64,000 bases of DNA from Kuafuiihalomonas sp039024635 (GTDB taxonomy: Bacteria; Myxococcota; Kuafuiibacteriia; Kuafuiibacteriales; Kuafuiibacteriaceae). This document shows positions 15,415 through 24,071 of this stretch, in pieces. The notes under the pieces were generated by a model. The model was given only the letters and a program-made list of their open reading frames with translations. It had not been told where the DNA came from and did no database searches. Numbering within the stretch: the first letter of the stretch is position 1; the number at the start of each line of letters is the position of its first letter. Location: positions 61,396 to 125,395 of the forward strand of contig JBCCQA010000015.1 of assembly GCA_039024635.1 (NCBI GenBank), written 5' to 3'. A program made the position numbers and the translations under genes.

Positions 15415-17010
15415 TCAGTTGGTAGGCGGGTAGGCCTGGCTCACGCGAGCGTGGGCGAAGAGCTCTCGCACCAGGGCCCAGGCGCCCAAGGGTCTCACAC
15501 CCCGCGACCTGTTTCGGGCACCGATGGCGAAGGCGATTTCGAACTGCTCGAAGAGAGCCCGGTAGGCATCACCGAGTCGGGCCTCGGGATCCCAGATGTG
15601 GGTCGCCTCGGCGCCCACTCCGTTGAGTTCGACGATTCCGTAGCACTCACCCCTTTTGAAGCTCTCCACGTCCTTGAAGCGAATGTCGAAGCGCCCAAAG
15701 TCGAAGCCCGGAATCTTGTCTGCCAGCTGGTCGAAGTGGGCCACGAGCTCCGGCGTCACGAGACCACGACCGTCCCTGAATACCGCACCCTGGCAATGGT
15801 TGCCGGCGAAGACCAAAGGGAGACGCTCTCCTGCGGCCAGCACCTCGAGCAAGCGGTCGGCATGGCGGCGTTCGTAGACCCGCGCCGTATGTCTAGCCCG
15901 CGGGTGGGCCCGAATGAGCTCGGTCAGGGTGCTTCGGCCATCCCCTTCGACGCTGGGGAACTCCTTCAGCGTCACGGACAGAATCCGTCCCCGACCGGTT
16001 TTGGGATCTCGCACGTAGAAGATGCCGACCTCCATGGGATGATCGATCAGTTCCTGGAACAAGATGTCGGCATCCTTCGGGAAGGCGGATAGATAGGCCA
16101 CGAGTTGCTCTTCGTCTCGAATGAGCTGAACGCCCTCCCCTCGCTGTCCCTGGTCGGGCTTGGCTACGAACGGATAGTCCAATCCCAAGCCTTCGAGCGC
16201 GCTCTTCACCTTCGACAACCCGCCGGCTCCCTCGCTCCTAACCCGCACGAAGGGCGGAAGATGTGGCCCCTTGGGCAGGAGTGCCAAGATCTCGGACTTG
16301 GATTCTCGAATGAGTCCTCCGGCATAGATGGATGGATTGACGGCGGTGGGCAGGGTGAGGCTACGGTAGCGTAGCGCGAGGCCGACGTACTTGAAGGCCA
16401 CGGGCACATAGAAGAAAGCCGGACTCCAGAACTCGAAAGAAGACCGCAAGGGGCGGCCTTGGTCGTCCGTCTCCACCGCCCGGTCTCGCTGTAGGCGCAG
16501 GAGCAAGCTCGGCAAGAGGATGACCATGAGCACCAGACCCAGTCCCACCCAGCGCAGCGAGCCGATCCAGGCGTGGATGGCTTCGCCGAGGACGATGGTC
16601 AGGCTCAGAAGAAGCGTGGCCCAGACGGTGGAGGCCAAGATTGCCACGGTCGCGAAGTGGGCGAAGGAGGTCTCGAGTGCGCCCGCCGCGAGATAGGTCG
16701 GAAGCCGAGCGCCGGGTACGAAACGGGAAAGGACGACGGCCTGGCTCAAGTTCTTGCCCAGCCAGCGCGAGCCCCGCTTCCACTTCTCTTCATCGATCCA
16801 CCGCCAGCTTCGAACCCGTTCTCCGAAGAGCCGGCCAAGACCGAACAGGCCAAGGTCTCCGGCCGCGATACCGAGACTCAACCCCAGCCATGCGGTCAGA
16901 AAGCTCACCTGACCCGACGCCACCAAGAGCCCGCCCGCCACCGTGCTCGGATCCTCGAGGATGAGCGTCCCTCCGGCAAGAAGCAGACCCTGGACGAAGG
17001 GTGAGCTCAC
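15415..17010 (-). CDS. DedA (VTT) membrane domain fused to an ATP-grasp ligase-like domain
   Basis: 531 residues from GTG 17010, which overlaps the CDO stop (GTGA). The open frame runs further back but would overlie the CDO gene. Residues 1-170 are a DedA/SNARE-associated-like membrane domain with the signature SRFVPGARLPTYLAAGAL. Residues about 240-500 carry ATP-grasp features: YPFVAKPDQGQRGEGVQLI (lysine/glycine loop), ILFQELI for the adenine, and GRFDIRF...GIVELNG for the metal-binding Asp, Glu and Asn. ATP-grasp enzymes join a carboxylate to an amine or thiol; DedA proteins act in lipid transport. Substrate unknown. Position between a taurine-type pathway and a hydrolase suggests a lipid or envelope conjugate. 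Confidence 0.78.
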   Translation of the reverse strand: MSSPFVQGLLLAGGTLILEDPSTVAGGLLVASGQVSFLTAWLGLSLGIAAGDLGLFGLGRLFGERVRSWRWIDEEKWKRGSRWLGKNLSQAVVLSRFVPGARLPTYLAAGALETSFAHFATVAILASTVWATLLLSLTIVLGEAIHAWIGSLRWVGLGLVLMVILLPSLLLRLQRDRAVETDDQGRPLRSSFEFWSPAFFYVPVAFKYVGLALRYRSLTLPTAVNPSIYAGGLIRESKSEILALLPKGPHLPPFVRVRSEGAGGLSKVKSALEGLGLDYPFVAKPDQGQRGEGVQLIRDEEQLVAYLSAFPKDADILFQELIDHPMEVGIFYVRDPKTGRGRILSVTLKEFPSVEGDGRSTLTELIRAHPRARHTARVYERRHADRLLEVLAAGERLPLVFAGNHCQGAVFRDGRGLVTPELVAHFDQLADKIPGFDFGRFDIRFKDVESFKRGECYGIVELNGVGAEATHIWDPEARLGDAYRALFEQFEIAFAIGARNRSRGVRPLGAWALVRELFAHARVSQAYPPTN

Positions 17011-17507
17011 AAGTGCTCCGTCCTCAACGGCGGCGTATAGAGGTGAAGGCTGGCCGCAGGGGCGTCGCTGGCGTTGCTCAGCCGGTGGACCTCGTCGAGC
17101 CCGCAGGACTGAACCCAACCGGGGAGCAGCTCTCGATAGCCGCGCCGAGCTCCTTCTGGGTCGTCGAACTGCTCTTCTCTCAGTCTGCCCTTCAGGACCT
17201 TGAAGGCACACAAGCTGCCGTCGTGGTCGTGAATCAGGGTCGACTGGCCCGGAAGCCACCCGACGAGGACCAACTCGACGCCCCGCGCCTCCCCCAGAAT
17301 CCGGCGGGTATACTTCTGCTCGTCGTACTGGACCATGCTGCCGAAGCGACGCTCGTCTACCATGTCGATCTGAAGCAAGTCCCACAGGTCCCAGCGGCTC
17401 TCGAGGGAGCCGTGTTCTTCGATCCTGCGCAATAGCTCCCGCACCACCGCCCATTCTCGGGGTGATTGCTCTCGGGCCACGTCGCCCATCCGCAGCCCGG
17501 AACTCAT
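17007..17507 (-). CDS. cdo: Cysteine dioxygenase type I
   Basis: 166-residue cupin that oxidises L-cysteine with O2 to cysteine sulfinate at a three-His iron centre. HDHDGSLCAFKVLKG provides two His ligands, with the Cys that in many homologues crosslinks to a Tyr; DEVHRLSN gives the third His and SLHLYTPP the Tyr region. The start overlaps the stop of the PLP decarboxylase gene (ATGA) and its own stop overlaps the DedA/ATP-grasp gene, a strong sign of a joint pathway. A related thiol dioxygenase (for example mercaptopropionate) is the alternative, but gene order favours cysteine. Confidence 0.88.
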   Translation of the reverse strand: MSSGLRMGDVAREQSPREWAVVRELLRRIEEHGSLESRWDLWDLLQIDMVDERRFGSMVQYDEQKYTRRILGEARGVELVLVGWLPGQSTLIHDHDGSLCAFKVLKGRLREEQFDDPEGARRGYRELLPGWVQSCGLDEVHRLSNASDAPAASLHLYTPPLRTEHL

Positions 17508-18868
17508 GATCGAGTCACCTTCGCCACCGCCGCCACGAAGGCGTCCACGTCGGCATCATCGACGTCCGCATTGACGGCCACCCATCGAATCACCTGTCGG
17601 CCCTCAACGTTGGCCGTACCCACCATGAACTGCCCCTCGTCAGCCAGTTGCTTGGCCACGCTCTCAGGATCTCGTTCGCGAGGCGTGAAGCAGACGTTGA
17701 GAGACTCGTGAGAAACCAGCTCCAATTCGGGCGTAGACCGGACGCGTTCCGCACAGCGGGCGGCATTGTCGAGGCATCGGTCCAAGCGGGAAGCAAGCCC
17801 TCTGTCCCCGTGACGCTGCCAGGCTGCCCAGAGCTTCAGCCCGTCGTTTCGTCGACCACATTGGAGGCTGCCGTGGCCGGGGTCCTGCCCGAGATCGTCC
17901 TGGAAAAGGTAGTTCGCCTCTTCCGATAGGTTCTTCTCCAGGAGTCCTCGTTCGGGCACCAAGAGGACGGAGCAGGTCAGCGGGACTCCCATCAGCTTGT
18001 GGGCATCCCAAGTGAAGGACTGGGCTCGTCCCGCACCCTGCAGCAGTCCACGGCTGCGCTCACTCAGGATCAAGGAGCCCCCGTAGGCGCCGTCGACGTG
18101 CAGCCACAGTCCCTCGCTCTCGGTCACCGAGGCCAACTCATCCAGTCGATCGAAGCTCCCGCGAACCGTGGTCCCGGCCGTGGCCACGACCATGAAGGGG
18201 GTGCGTCCCTCGGAGCTGTCGGCTGCGACGGCGGCCGCCAGGAGGTCCGGTCGCATGCGCCCTCGCTCGTCGACCGGTATCTCGCGCACGGCTCTCCGAC
18301 CGAGGCCGATGAGGTTGGCGTTCTTACGGATGGAGTAGTGGGCCTCGGTCGATACGTAGAGCACCGGTCGCTGCCCGCCCAGGCCATCCTCCCTAGTCTC
18401 CGGGAAGGCGGCGTTGCGGGCGAGCACCATGGCCACGAGGTTGGAGAGCGAGCCACCGGGGGCAAAACTCCCTCCCGCATTGTTCCAGCCCAAGAAAGCG
18501 CTCATGTGGCGAATGAGCGCCTCCTCCAGCAGCACCTGGGGCCCCGCAACCCGGTAGGTGTACATGGACTGGTTGAGCAGGCTGGCCAGCATGTCGGCCG
18601 CGGTCGCGGAACCCATGCGGCCTCCAAAGAGCTGATTGAAGAAGGCCGGGGTCGTGGTCCGCGGGCTCGACAAGGCCAGCTGCTTCAAGTCCTCGGCCAC
18701 TTCGGCCCAGGGCCTCGGCTCCGCGGGTAGATCGAAACCAAGCCGGGTACTCAGGGGTCCGGGCGCCTCGGGGGGCAGCACGGGCTGTTCGTCCTCCGCC
18801 CGCTGCAGCTGGTCCATGATGTCCAAGAGAGCGGGAAGGACGTCCCGGAAATCATCAGGAGTCGGCAT
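17504..18868 (-). CDS. PLP-dependent decarboxylase, probably cysteine sulfinate decarboxylase
   Basis: 454 residues from ATG 18868 (MPTPDDF), with a GGAG about eleven bases upstream. Group II decarboxylase features: PAFFNQLFGG, GSFAPGGSLSNLVAMVLAR, EAHYSIRKNA (His stacking on PLP), HVDGAYGG (Asp259), SFTWDAHKLMG (PLP Lys291) and SLQCGRRNDGLKLWAAW. These last two resemble vertebrate CSAD and glutamate decarboxylase. With the neighbouring cysteine dioxygenase it would turn cysteine sulfinate into hypotaurine. Glutamate, aspartate and 2,4-diaminobutyrate decarboxylases share the fold, so substrate is inferred from context. Confidence 0.82.
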   Translation of the reverse strand: MPTPDDFRDVLPALLDIMDQLQRAEDEQPVLPPEAPGPLSTRLGFDLPAEPRPWAEVAEDLKQLALSSPRTTTPAFFNQLFGGRMGSATAADMLASLLNQSMYTYRVAGPQVLLEEALIRHMSAFLGWNNAGGSFAPGGSLSNLVAMVLARNAAFPETREDGLGGQRPVLYVSTEAHYSIRKNANLIGLGRRAVREIPVDERGRMRPDLLAAAVAADSSEGRTPFMVVATAGTTVRGSFDRLDELASVTESEGLWLHVDGAYGGSLILSERSRGLLQGAGRAQSFTWDAHKLMGVPLTCSVLLVPERGLLEKNLSEEANYLFQDDLGQDPGHGSLQCGRRNDGLKLWAAWQRHGDRGLASRLDRCLDNAARCAERVRSTPELELVSHESLNVCFTPRERDPESVAKQLADEGQFMVGTANVEGRQVIRWVAVNADVDDADVDAFVAAVAKVTRS

Positions 18869-18904
18869 TTCGTCGGTTCTCCAGCTCGAAGGAGGATGGG
18901 ACAC

Positions 18905-18936
18905 CAGGGGCACACTCGACAGCAGGGGCACACTCG
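18905..18936. repeat. Short tandem direct repeat (14-bp unit, 18-bp period)
   Basis: CAGGGGCACACTCG occurs at 18905-18918 and again at 18923-18936, in the 106-base gap upstream of the decarboxylase gene and downstream of der. Two direct copies 18 bases apart could be a regulator site or a slip product. No hairpin is formed. Confidence 0.4.
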
Positions 18937-18974
18937 GCTTCACGCCCCCCCGTACGGCCGGGCGGCGCCCACCG

Positions 18975-20435
18975 TTACGGTCTTGGCTTCTTTGGGCGCT
19001 TCCCGGCCTTTCGAGCCCTTCTGGCCGCTGTCGCCTGCTTGCGCGGGTCTCTCAGGGCCCGAGCTTTGCCCCGCTCGATGCGTTTTTGTGGCCCTTCGTC
19101 CTTCCGATGAGGCTTGTAGTGGACGACGAGGGGCGTGCCCCGGAAGTCGAAGGCCTTTCGGAGCTCATTCACTACGTAGCGTCGATAGCTGAAGTGGATG
19201 AGGGAGGGGTCGTTGACCGAAACCATGAAGCGAGGCGGCCGGACGTCGACTTGGGACACGTAGTAGATCCGCCCCGCCCTGCCCTTGCGCGAAGTGGGCG
19301 GATGGTGCTCCATGATCTGCTGAACGAAGCGGTTGAGCTTCGCCGTCGGCACTCGGCGCTGGTACTCCCGATGGACCTTGGTGATGGACGGGAAGAGCCG
19401 CTCCAAGCCCTCCCCAGTGTAGCTGGAGGTGAAGATGATCGGCGCATGGGCGAGGTGACCAAGCTCCAGTCGAATCTTCTCGATGAAGGCCTTTCGATCG
19501 TCGTCGGGGGCGATGTCCCACTTCGACACCACCAGAACCACGGCTTTGCCCTTCTCTCCGGCGTAGGCCGAGACCTTAGCGTCCTGGTGCGCGATGGGCT
19601 GCGTAACGTCGAGGAGCAGGAGGGCGATGTCGGAACGCTCGAGGCCCTTCAGCGCCGCAAAGACGCTGAAGCGCTCGACTCGCTGGGCAATGGAGCGCTT
19701 TCGACGGATCCCCGCCGTGTCCACGAATAGGAAGGGCTGCTCTCGCCAGCTCACTAGAGAGTCGATGGAGTCGACCGTGGTCCCCGCGACCTCAGAGACC
19801 AGATGCCGGTCTTCACCCAGGAGTCGGTTGACCAAGGACGACTTGCCCACGTTAGGCCGACCGATGACCGCGACCCGGATCGGCCCGTCGCCTTGCACCG
19901 CGTCCGGGGCCTCGTTCTCGTCGAAGCTCGGATCGAGGAGATCGACGACGGCCTCTTCGAGCTCCCCGACATTACGGCCGTGCGCGGCGCTGATGGCCAT
20001 GACCTCGGGCAGACCGAGCCGGTAGAACTCAGGCATCCAGGCGTCATGAGAGGGTCCGTCTAGTTTGTTGACCCCCACCACGGCGCGTTTTCCGCTCTTG
20101 AGAAGCAGACGCGCAATCTCATGGTCCTCGGGCAACGGACCGGCCCGCCCGTCGGTGATGAACATGACGGCATCAGCCTCGTCGATGGCGAGCTGGGTCT
20201 GCTCCAGGACCCGCCGCATGATGGGATCCTCGTTCTCGGGATCGAAGCCTCCGGTGTCGACGATGACGACCGGAATGCTCCTGCCACGACCGCTCAGCGT
20301 GGCCTCGGCGTAGATGCGGTCTCGGGTCACTCCAGGCTCGTCGGCGACGATGGAACGTCGAGACTTGATGAGTCGGTTGAAGAGCGAAGACTTCCCGACG
20401 TTCGGCCGCCCCACGATGGCGATGACGGGCTTCAA
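18975..20435 (-). CDS. der: Ribosome-biogenesis GTPase Der (EngA)
   Basis: 486 residues with the two tandem GTPase domains unique to Der. Domain 1: IVGRPNVGKSSLFNRL, then DTGGFD and NKLDGP. Domain 2: VIGRPNVGKSSLVNRLLG, then DTAGIRRK and SKWD. The KH-like domain follows, and the basic tail is rich in Arg, Lys and Ala. Der acts in 50S ribosome assembly. It is coupled to era by an ATGA overlap, an arrangement that puts two essential GTPases under one control. Confidence 0.97.
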   Translation of the reverse strand: MKPVIAIVGRPNVGKSSLFNRLIKSRRSIVADEPGVTRDRIYAEATLSGRGRSIPVVIVDTGGFDPENEDPIMRRVLEQTQLAIDEADAVMFITDGRAGPLPEDHEIARLLLKSGKRAVVGVNKLDGPSHDAWMPEFYRLGLPEVMAISAAHGRNVGELEEAVVDLLDPSFDENEAPDAVQGDGPIRVAVIGRPNVGKSSLVNRLLGEDRHLVSEVAGTTVDSIDSLVSWREQPFLFVDTAGIRRKRSIAQRVERFSVFAALKGLERSDIALLLLDVTQPIAHQDAKVSAYAGEKGKAVVLVVSKWDIAPDDDRKAFIEKIRLELGHLAHAPIIFTSSYTGEGLERLFPSITKVHREYQRRVPTAKLNRFVQQIMEHHPPTSRKGRAGRIYYVSQVDVRPPRFMVSVNDPSLIHFSYRRYVVNELRKAFDFRGTPLVVHYKPHRKDEGPQKRIERGKARALRDPRKQATAARRARKAGKRPKKPRP

Positions 20436-21496
20436 GGCTCCTCTCCCTCCAGTCCCTCCGAGATCTCGAAGACACCTGCGGGGCCCTCGGGATGGAGGCT
20501 GTGGGCAACGTAGCCGAGGTTGTCGAGGCGGGCCAGATTCGTAGACCAGTCTCGACTCACCTTCACCTGAAGGTCCAAGTACACCGGGCTGTCGACGAAG
20601 CGCTCGAGTTCCTCCCTAGCCCTGATGCCAATGGACCGAAGGCGTTCGCCACCCTTTCCGATCACGATGGCCTTCTGGGCTTGGCGCTCGACGTGGACAG
20701 TCGCTGCGATGCGGACGATCTTGGGTCGACGGTCTTCCCAGCCGTCCACGGTGACGGTTGCTGCGTAGGGGAGCTCGTCTCGGAGTTCGAGCATGATCTT
20801 CTCCCGGATAAGCTCGCTCGCAATACTGCGCTCGGACTGGTCCGTGAGCGCGTTCTCCCCGTACAGACGCTCTCCTTCTGGAAGCGCCCGGCCCATCTCG
20901 ACCACCAGCCGTTCCAAGCCCTTCCCCTTCCGAGCGGAGATCGGGACCGCGGCCGTGAATTGCCCACCCAGCAAAGACTGCAGCGTGGAGAGCTGGCCGA
21001 GAAGCTTGGTCTTGTCCGGCAGCCGATCGATCTTGTTCATAGCCACCACCACCGGCTTGGCCATCCGCTTGAGCTGGTCGAGAATCCGCTCGTTGCCGGG
21101 CGTGAGGCCTGGTGACTCTCGAACCTCGAGCACCCAGACCAGTACGTCCGCCTCCTCCAGCGCCTGCTCGGCCTGGCTGACCATGAACTTGTTCAAGGGG
21201 CCTTTCGCCTTGTGCAGACCCGGCGTGTCGAGCAATGCGATCTGCCCGTTGGGCGGATTCAGGATGCCCAGCAGGTTGCGTCGGGTGGTCTGCGGCTTGT
21301 GGGTGGTGGGCGCGAGCTTCTGGCCCAGCAGTCGATTGAGGAGGGTCGACTTGCCGACGTTGGGTCGGCCCACCAAAGCGACGAAGCCCGCCCGGAAGCC
21401 TTCGACTTCGAGGGCGGGCTCGACGGGATGACGAAGCTGCTCGTCGTCCCGGGCCCTCGACCTAGGGGCCCCACGGCGACCCTTTCGCTCAGGCAT
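20432..21496 (-). CDS. era: GTPase Era
   Basis: 354 residues, somewhat longer than usual (about 300) because of an N-terminal extension of about 35 residues rich in Arg. GTPase motifs are VGRPNVGKSTLLNRLLG, PQTTRRN (switch I), DTPGLHKAKG and NKIDRL. The C-terminal KH domain carries AIVIGKGGERLRSIGIRAREELE, which binds the 3' end of 16S rRNA during 30S maturation. If a later start is used the extension is not made, but no clean alternative ATG lies before the G1 motif. Overlaps ppi by eight bases. Confidence 0.95.
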   Translation of the reverse strand: MPERKGRRGAPRSRARDDEQLRHPVEPALEVEGFRAGFVALVGRPNVGKSTLLNRLLGQKLAPTTHKPQTTRRNLLGILNPPNGQIALLDTPGLHKAKGPLNKFMVSQAEQALEEADVLVWVLEVRESPGLTPGNERILDQLKRMAKPVVVAMNKIDRLPDKTKLLGQLSTLQSLLGGQFTAAVPISARKGKGLERLVVEMGRALPEGERLYGENALTDQSERSIASELIREKIMLELRDELPYAATVTVDGWEDRRPKIVRIAATVHVERQAQKAIVIGKGGERLRSIGIRAREELERFVDSPVYLDLQVKVSRDWSTNLARLDNLGYVAHSLHPEGPAGVFEISEGLEGEEP

Positions 21497-22202
21497 CCTT
21501 GCGATAGATGGTCACCTTCTTCATGACCACGTCCGCGGCTGGACGATTGGCCGGACCCGTGGTCTGGACCCTGGCAATCTTCTTCACCACCTCGAGGCCT
21601 TCGGTCACAGCGCCGAATACGGCGTGCCGGTTGTCGAGATGGGGCGTGGGGACCTCTGTGATGAAGAACTGGGAGCCGTTGGTGTTGGGGCCCGCGTTGG
21701 CCATCGAGAGGCGGCCAGGTGCGTCGTGCTTGAGCTCGGGATGGAACTCGTCCTTGAACTTGTACCCCGGGCCTCCACGGCCCGTGCCCTGAGGGTCGCC
21801 GCCCTGGATCATGAAGTTCGGAATGACGCGGTGGAAGATGAGGCCGTCGTAGAAAGGGGCCTTCTTGCTCTCTTTGGTCTTGGGGTCCTTGAAAGACTTC
21901 AGACCCCGGGCCAGGCCAACGAAGTTGGCGACCGTTCGGGGGGCGCGCTTCTCGAAGAGCTCGGCCTCGATCGCGCCCTGGTTCGTCTCGAAGCGGACCA
22001 TTAGCTGACCTTCACCGTCGAGGCCGGCGACGGCCTCGGCGATGCCGAACTCCCCCGCCGCGGCGGGCGCCTTCTTCTCGGCCTTCTGGGCTGGGGCAGC
22101 CTTGGACGGGGCCTCGGCCTTCTTGGGGCTCTTGGGCTCTTGGCCCTGGGCCGTGCAGGCACCGAGGGCGAGGGCGGTGAACAGAGCGAGGGAGCTTCGC
22201 AT
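21489..22202 (-). CDS. Cyclophilin-type peptidyl-prolyl isomerase lipoprotein
   Basis: 237 residues from ATG 22202 (MRSSLALFTALALGACTAQG), with lipobox LGAC. A Lys/Ala/Pro linker leads into a cyclophilin domain: FYDGLIFHRVIPNFMIQGGDP carries the catalytic Arg, then GPNTNGSQFFITEVPTPHLDNRHAVFGAV. It probably folds outer-membrane or periplasmic proteins. It lies between rnc and era on the same strand. Its last eight bases lie inside the era start, so it is cotranscribed with it. Confidence 0.92.
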   Translation of the reverse strand: MRSSLALFTALALGACTAQGQEPKSPKKAEAPSKAAPAQKAEKKAPAAAGEFGIAEAVAGLDGEGQLMVRFETNQGAIEAELFEKRAPRTVANFVGLARGLKSFKDPKTKESKKAPFYDGLIFHRVIPNFMIQGGDPQGTGRGGPGYKFKDEFHPELKHDAPGRLSMANAGPNTNGSQFFITEVPTPHLDNRHAVFGAVTEGLEVVKKIARVQTTGPANRPAADVVMKKVTIYRKDA

Positions 22203-22245
22203 GGGCAGGACCAAACGGAGTGGGACGGCCCGGGTCAAGCCAGCA

Positions 22246-22926
22246 TCACGCCTCGCGGAGCTCCGCCAGGACGAGGGCGGCAGCTCGTTGCTGCGCCGCC
22301 TTCTTGCTCCGGCCGCTCCCTCGGCCGAGGCAGGCCTCGCCTAGCCAAACCTCGGCCACGAAGGTTCGGTCGTGGTCGGGTCCGTGGGACTCGACCACCC
22401 GGTAACGGGGCGTTTGACGATGCTTCGCCTGCAGGATGCTCTGCAGGGCCGACTTGGCGTCGGTGATCTGATCCGGGCTCGGCGGCTCGAAGAAGCGCTG
22501 CACCAGGGCACGGGACGCCTTCCAGCCACCATCCAAATGCACGGCCGCGACCAGGGCTTCAAAGGCGTCGGCCAGGACGGAGGCCTTGTCTCTTCCCCCC
22601 GAGGCCTCCTCGCCCCGCCCCAAGTGGAGGGCCGCCCCCAGGCCCAAGGCCTTGGCCTGGCGGGCCAGCCCCTGCTCGCTCACCATCGAGGCGCGGGCCC
22701 GCGACAGGGCGCCCTCGTCTGCCTCGGGAAGAGCGTCCATCAGGATCTCCGATACAGCCAGATCGATCACCGCGTCTCCGAGAAACTCGAAGCGCTCATT
22801 GTCTTCGTCGACGCCCTCGACTTCGTTGACGTAGGAGCGATGGGTCAACGCTTGGCGAAGGAGCGCAACATCCCGGAACTCGTACCGGAGAGCCCGCTGG
22901 AGATCGGCTTCTGCGTCACCGCTCAC
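22246..22926 (-). CDS. rnc: Ribonuclease III
   Basis: 226 residues. The nuclease signature is ERFEFLGDAVIDLAVSEIL, with a second acidic site in DAFEALVAAVHLDGG. The C-terminal double-stranded-RNA-binding domain ends GRSKKAAQQRAAALVLAELR. It processes rRNA precursors and cuts duplex RNA. The neighbourhood rnc-era-der is typical of bacterial chromosomes. The start overlaps the mnmA stop (ATGA). Confidence 0.96.
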   Translation of the reverse strand: MSGDAEADLQRALRYEFRDVALLRQALTHRSYVNEVEGVDEDNERFEFLGDAVIDLAVSEILMDALPEADEGALSRARASMVSEQGLARQAKALGLGAALHLGRGEEASGGRDKASVLADAFEALVAAVHLDGGWKASRALVQRFFEPPSPDQITDAKSALQSILQAKHRQTPRYRVVESHGPDHDRTFVAEVWLGEACLGRGSGRSKKAAQQRAAALVLAELREA

Positions 22927-24071
22927 GTCCCACCCTCAGCGATCCAGCCGCCGCCCACCACCTCTTCGCCGACCCGGAACACCGTCGCTTGTCCGGGCGC
23001 GACGGCCCGAACCGCCTGGCCAAAACGAACCTCAGCCCCTTCGGGCATCGGATGCACCGTAGCCGGGGTGCCGGGGTCGCGGTAGCGAATCTGCACCAGG
23101 GCTTCAAAAGGCTCGACCGGGGCCACGGACCGGGTCCAAGTGACGCGCTCGGCCCGGAGCCAGTGGGCTGCGAGGCTCTGTGCCGGTCCGACGACGACCT
23201 GTTTCGTTTCGGGCAGGATTCGGAGAACGTGCAGAGGGCTTTCGGCCGCGATGCCGATGCCCCGGCGCTGGCCGACTGTGAAGTTCATGATACCGGCATG
23301 ACGTCCGAGCTCCCGACCCCTCTCGTCGACGATAGCCCCGGCGTGGTCCCCCTGAGCTTCGGGCTGTCGCTTCACGAAGCCGCCAGCGCCGGCACCGCCC
23401 ACGAAGCAAACCTCCTGGCTCTCCAGCTTGTGGGCCACGGGGAGGCCCGTCTGGACCGCCGCCTCACGAACCTCTTCCTTGCGCATGGAGCCCAAGGGAA
23501 AGATGAGGTCGGCGAGGATCTGCGGTCCTACCGAGAACAAGAAGTAGGACTGGTCCTTCTTTCCGTCCACCGCCTGGAGAAGCCGACCATCCTTCTTTCG
23601 CGCGTAGTGACCAGTGGCCAGCGCCTCACACCCCAAAGCCTTGGCTCGACGGTGCAGCTGCTCCAGCTTCACGAAGGCGTTGCAGCCGACGCAAGGATTG
23701 GGGGTTCGACCGCTGACGTAGGCGCGAACGAAGGGCCTCACCACCGCCTCATCAAAGGCGCGCCGACCGTCCAAGACGTAGAAGGGTATGTCGAGTCCCT
23801 CGGCGATTCGGCGCGCGTCCTGTAGGTCATCGGGGGGACAGCAGGCTCGAGGTGCCAGAGGGTTGTCGGGGTCGGGGTCGTGAAGGCGTAAGGACAGGCC
23901 AATGACGTCGGCTCCGGCCGCCACCAGGCCATGGGCGGCCACCGCAGAGTCGACCCCGCCCGACAGGGCCACAGCGACCCGTCGACCCGCCCAAGCCTCG
24001 AGACCTTCAGCCTCCGGACTCGCCGCTGGCCGATCGCACGGAGGGAGGTTCTTGCTCGTCGGGCTCATCAC
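22923..24071 (-). CDS. mnmA: tRNA-specific 2-thiouridylase MnmA
   Basis: Up to 382 residues. It thiolates U34 of Glu, Gln and Lys tRNAs. The PP-loop is VAVALSGGVDSAVAAHGLVAAG; the catalytic Cys lies in TPNPCVGCNAFVK, and the second Cys in KLESQEVCFVGGA. The ATG at 24071 places the first 65 bases over the end of the HU/IHF gene in another frame. A later non-ATG start near the PP-loop is possible, since the first 25 residues are not conserved in the family. Stop and rnc start overlap. Confidence 0.94.
   Translation of the reverse strand: MMSPTSKNLPPCDRPAASPEAEGLEAWAGRRVAVALSGGVDSAVAAHGLVAAGADVIGLSLRLHDPDPDNPLAPRACCPPDDLQDARRIAEGLDIPFYVLDGRRAFDEAVVRPFVRAYVSGRTPNPCVGCNAFVKLEQLHRRAKALGCEALATGHYARKKDGRLLQAVDGKKDQSYFLFSVGPQILADLIFPLGSMRKEEVREAAVQTGLPVAHKLESQEVCFVGGAGAGGFVKRQPEAQGDHAGAIVDERGRELGRHAGIMNFTVGQRRGIGIAAESPLHVLRILPETKQVVVGPAQSLAAHWLRAERVTWTRSVAPVEPFEALVQIRYRDPGTPATVHPMPEGAEVRFGQAVRAVAPGQATVFRVGEEVVGGGWIAEGGT

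Noticed and set aside
15415..17454. 679-codon version of the DedA/ATP-grasp gene
   Set aside because: Its first 148 codons overlie the cysteine dioxygenase gene in another frame and have no membrane-domain pattern; GTG 17010 with the GTGA overlap is the better start.
24007..24071. The mnmA and HU/IHF overlap as a sequencing error
   Set aside because: Both frames remain open and both families are complete; a start shift of mnmA explains it more simply.
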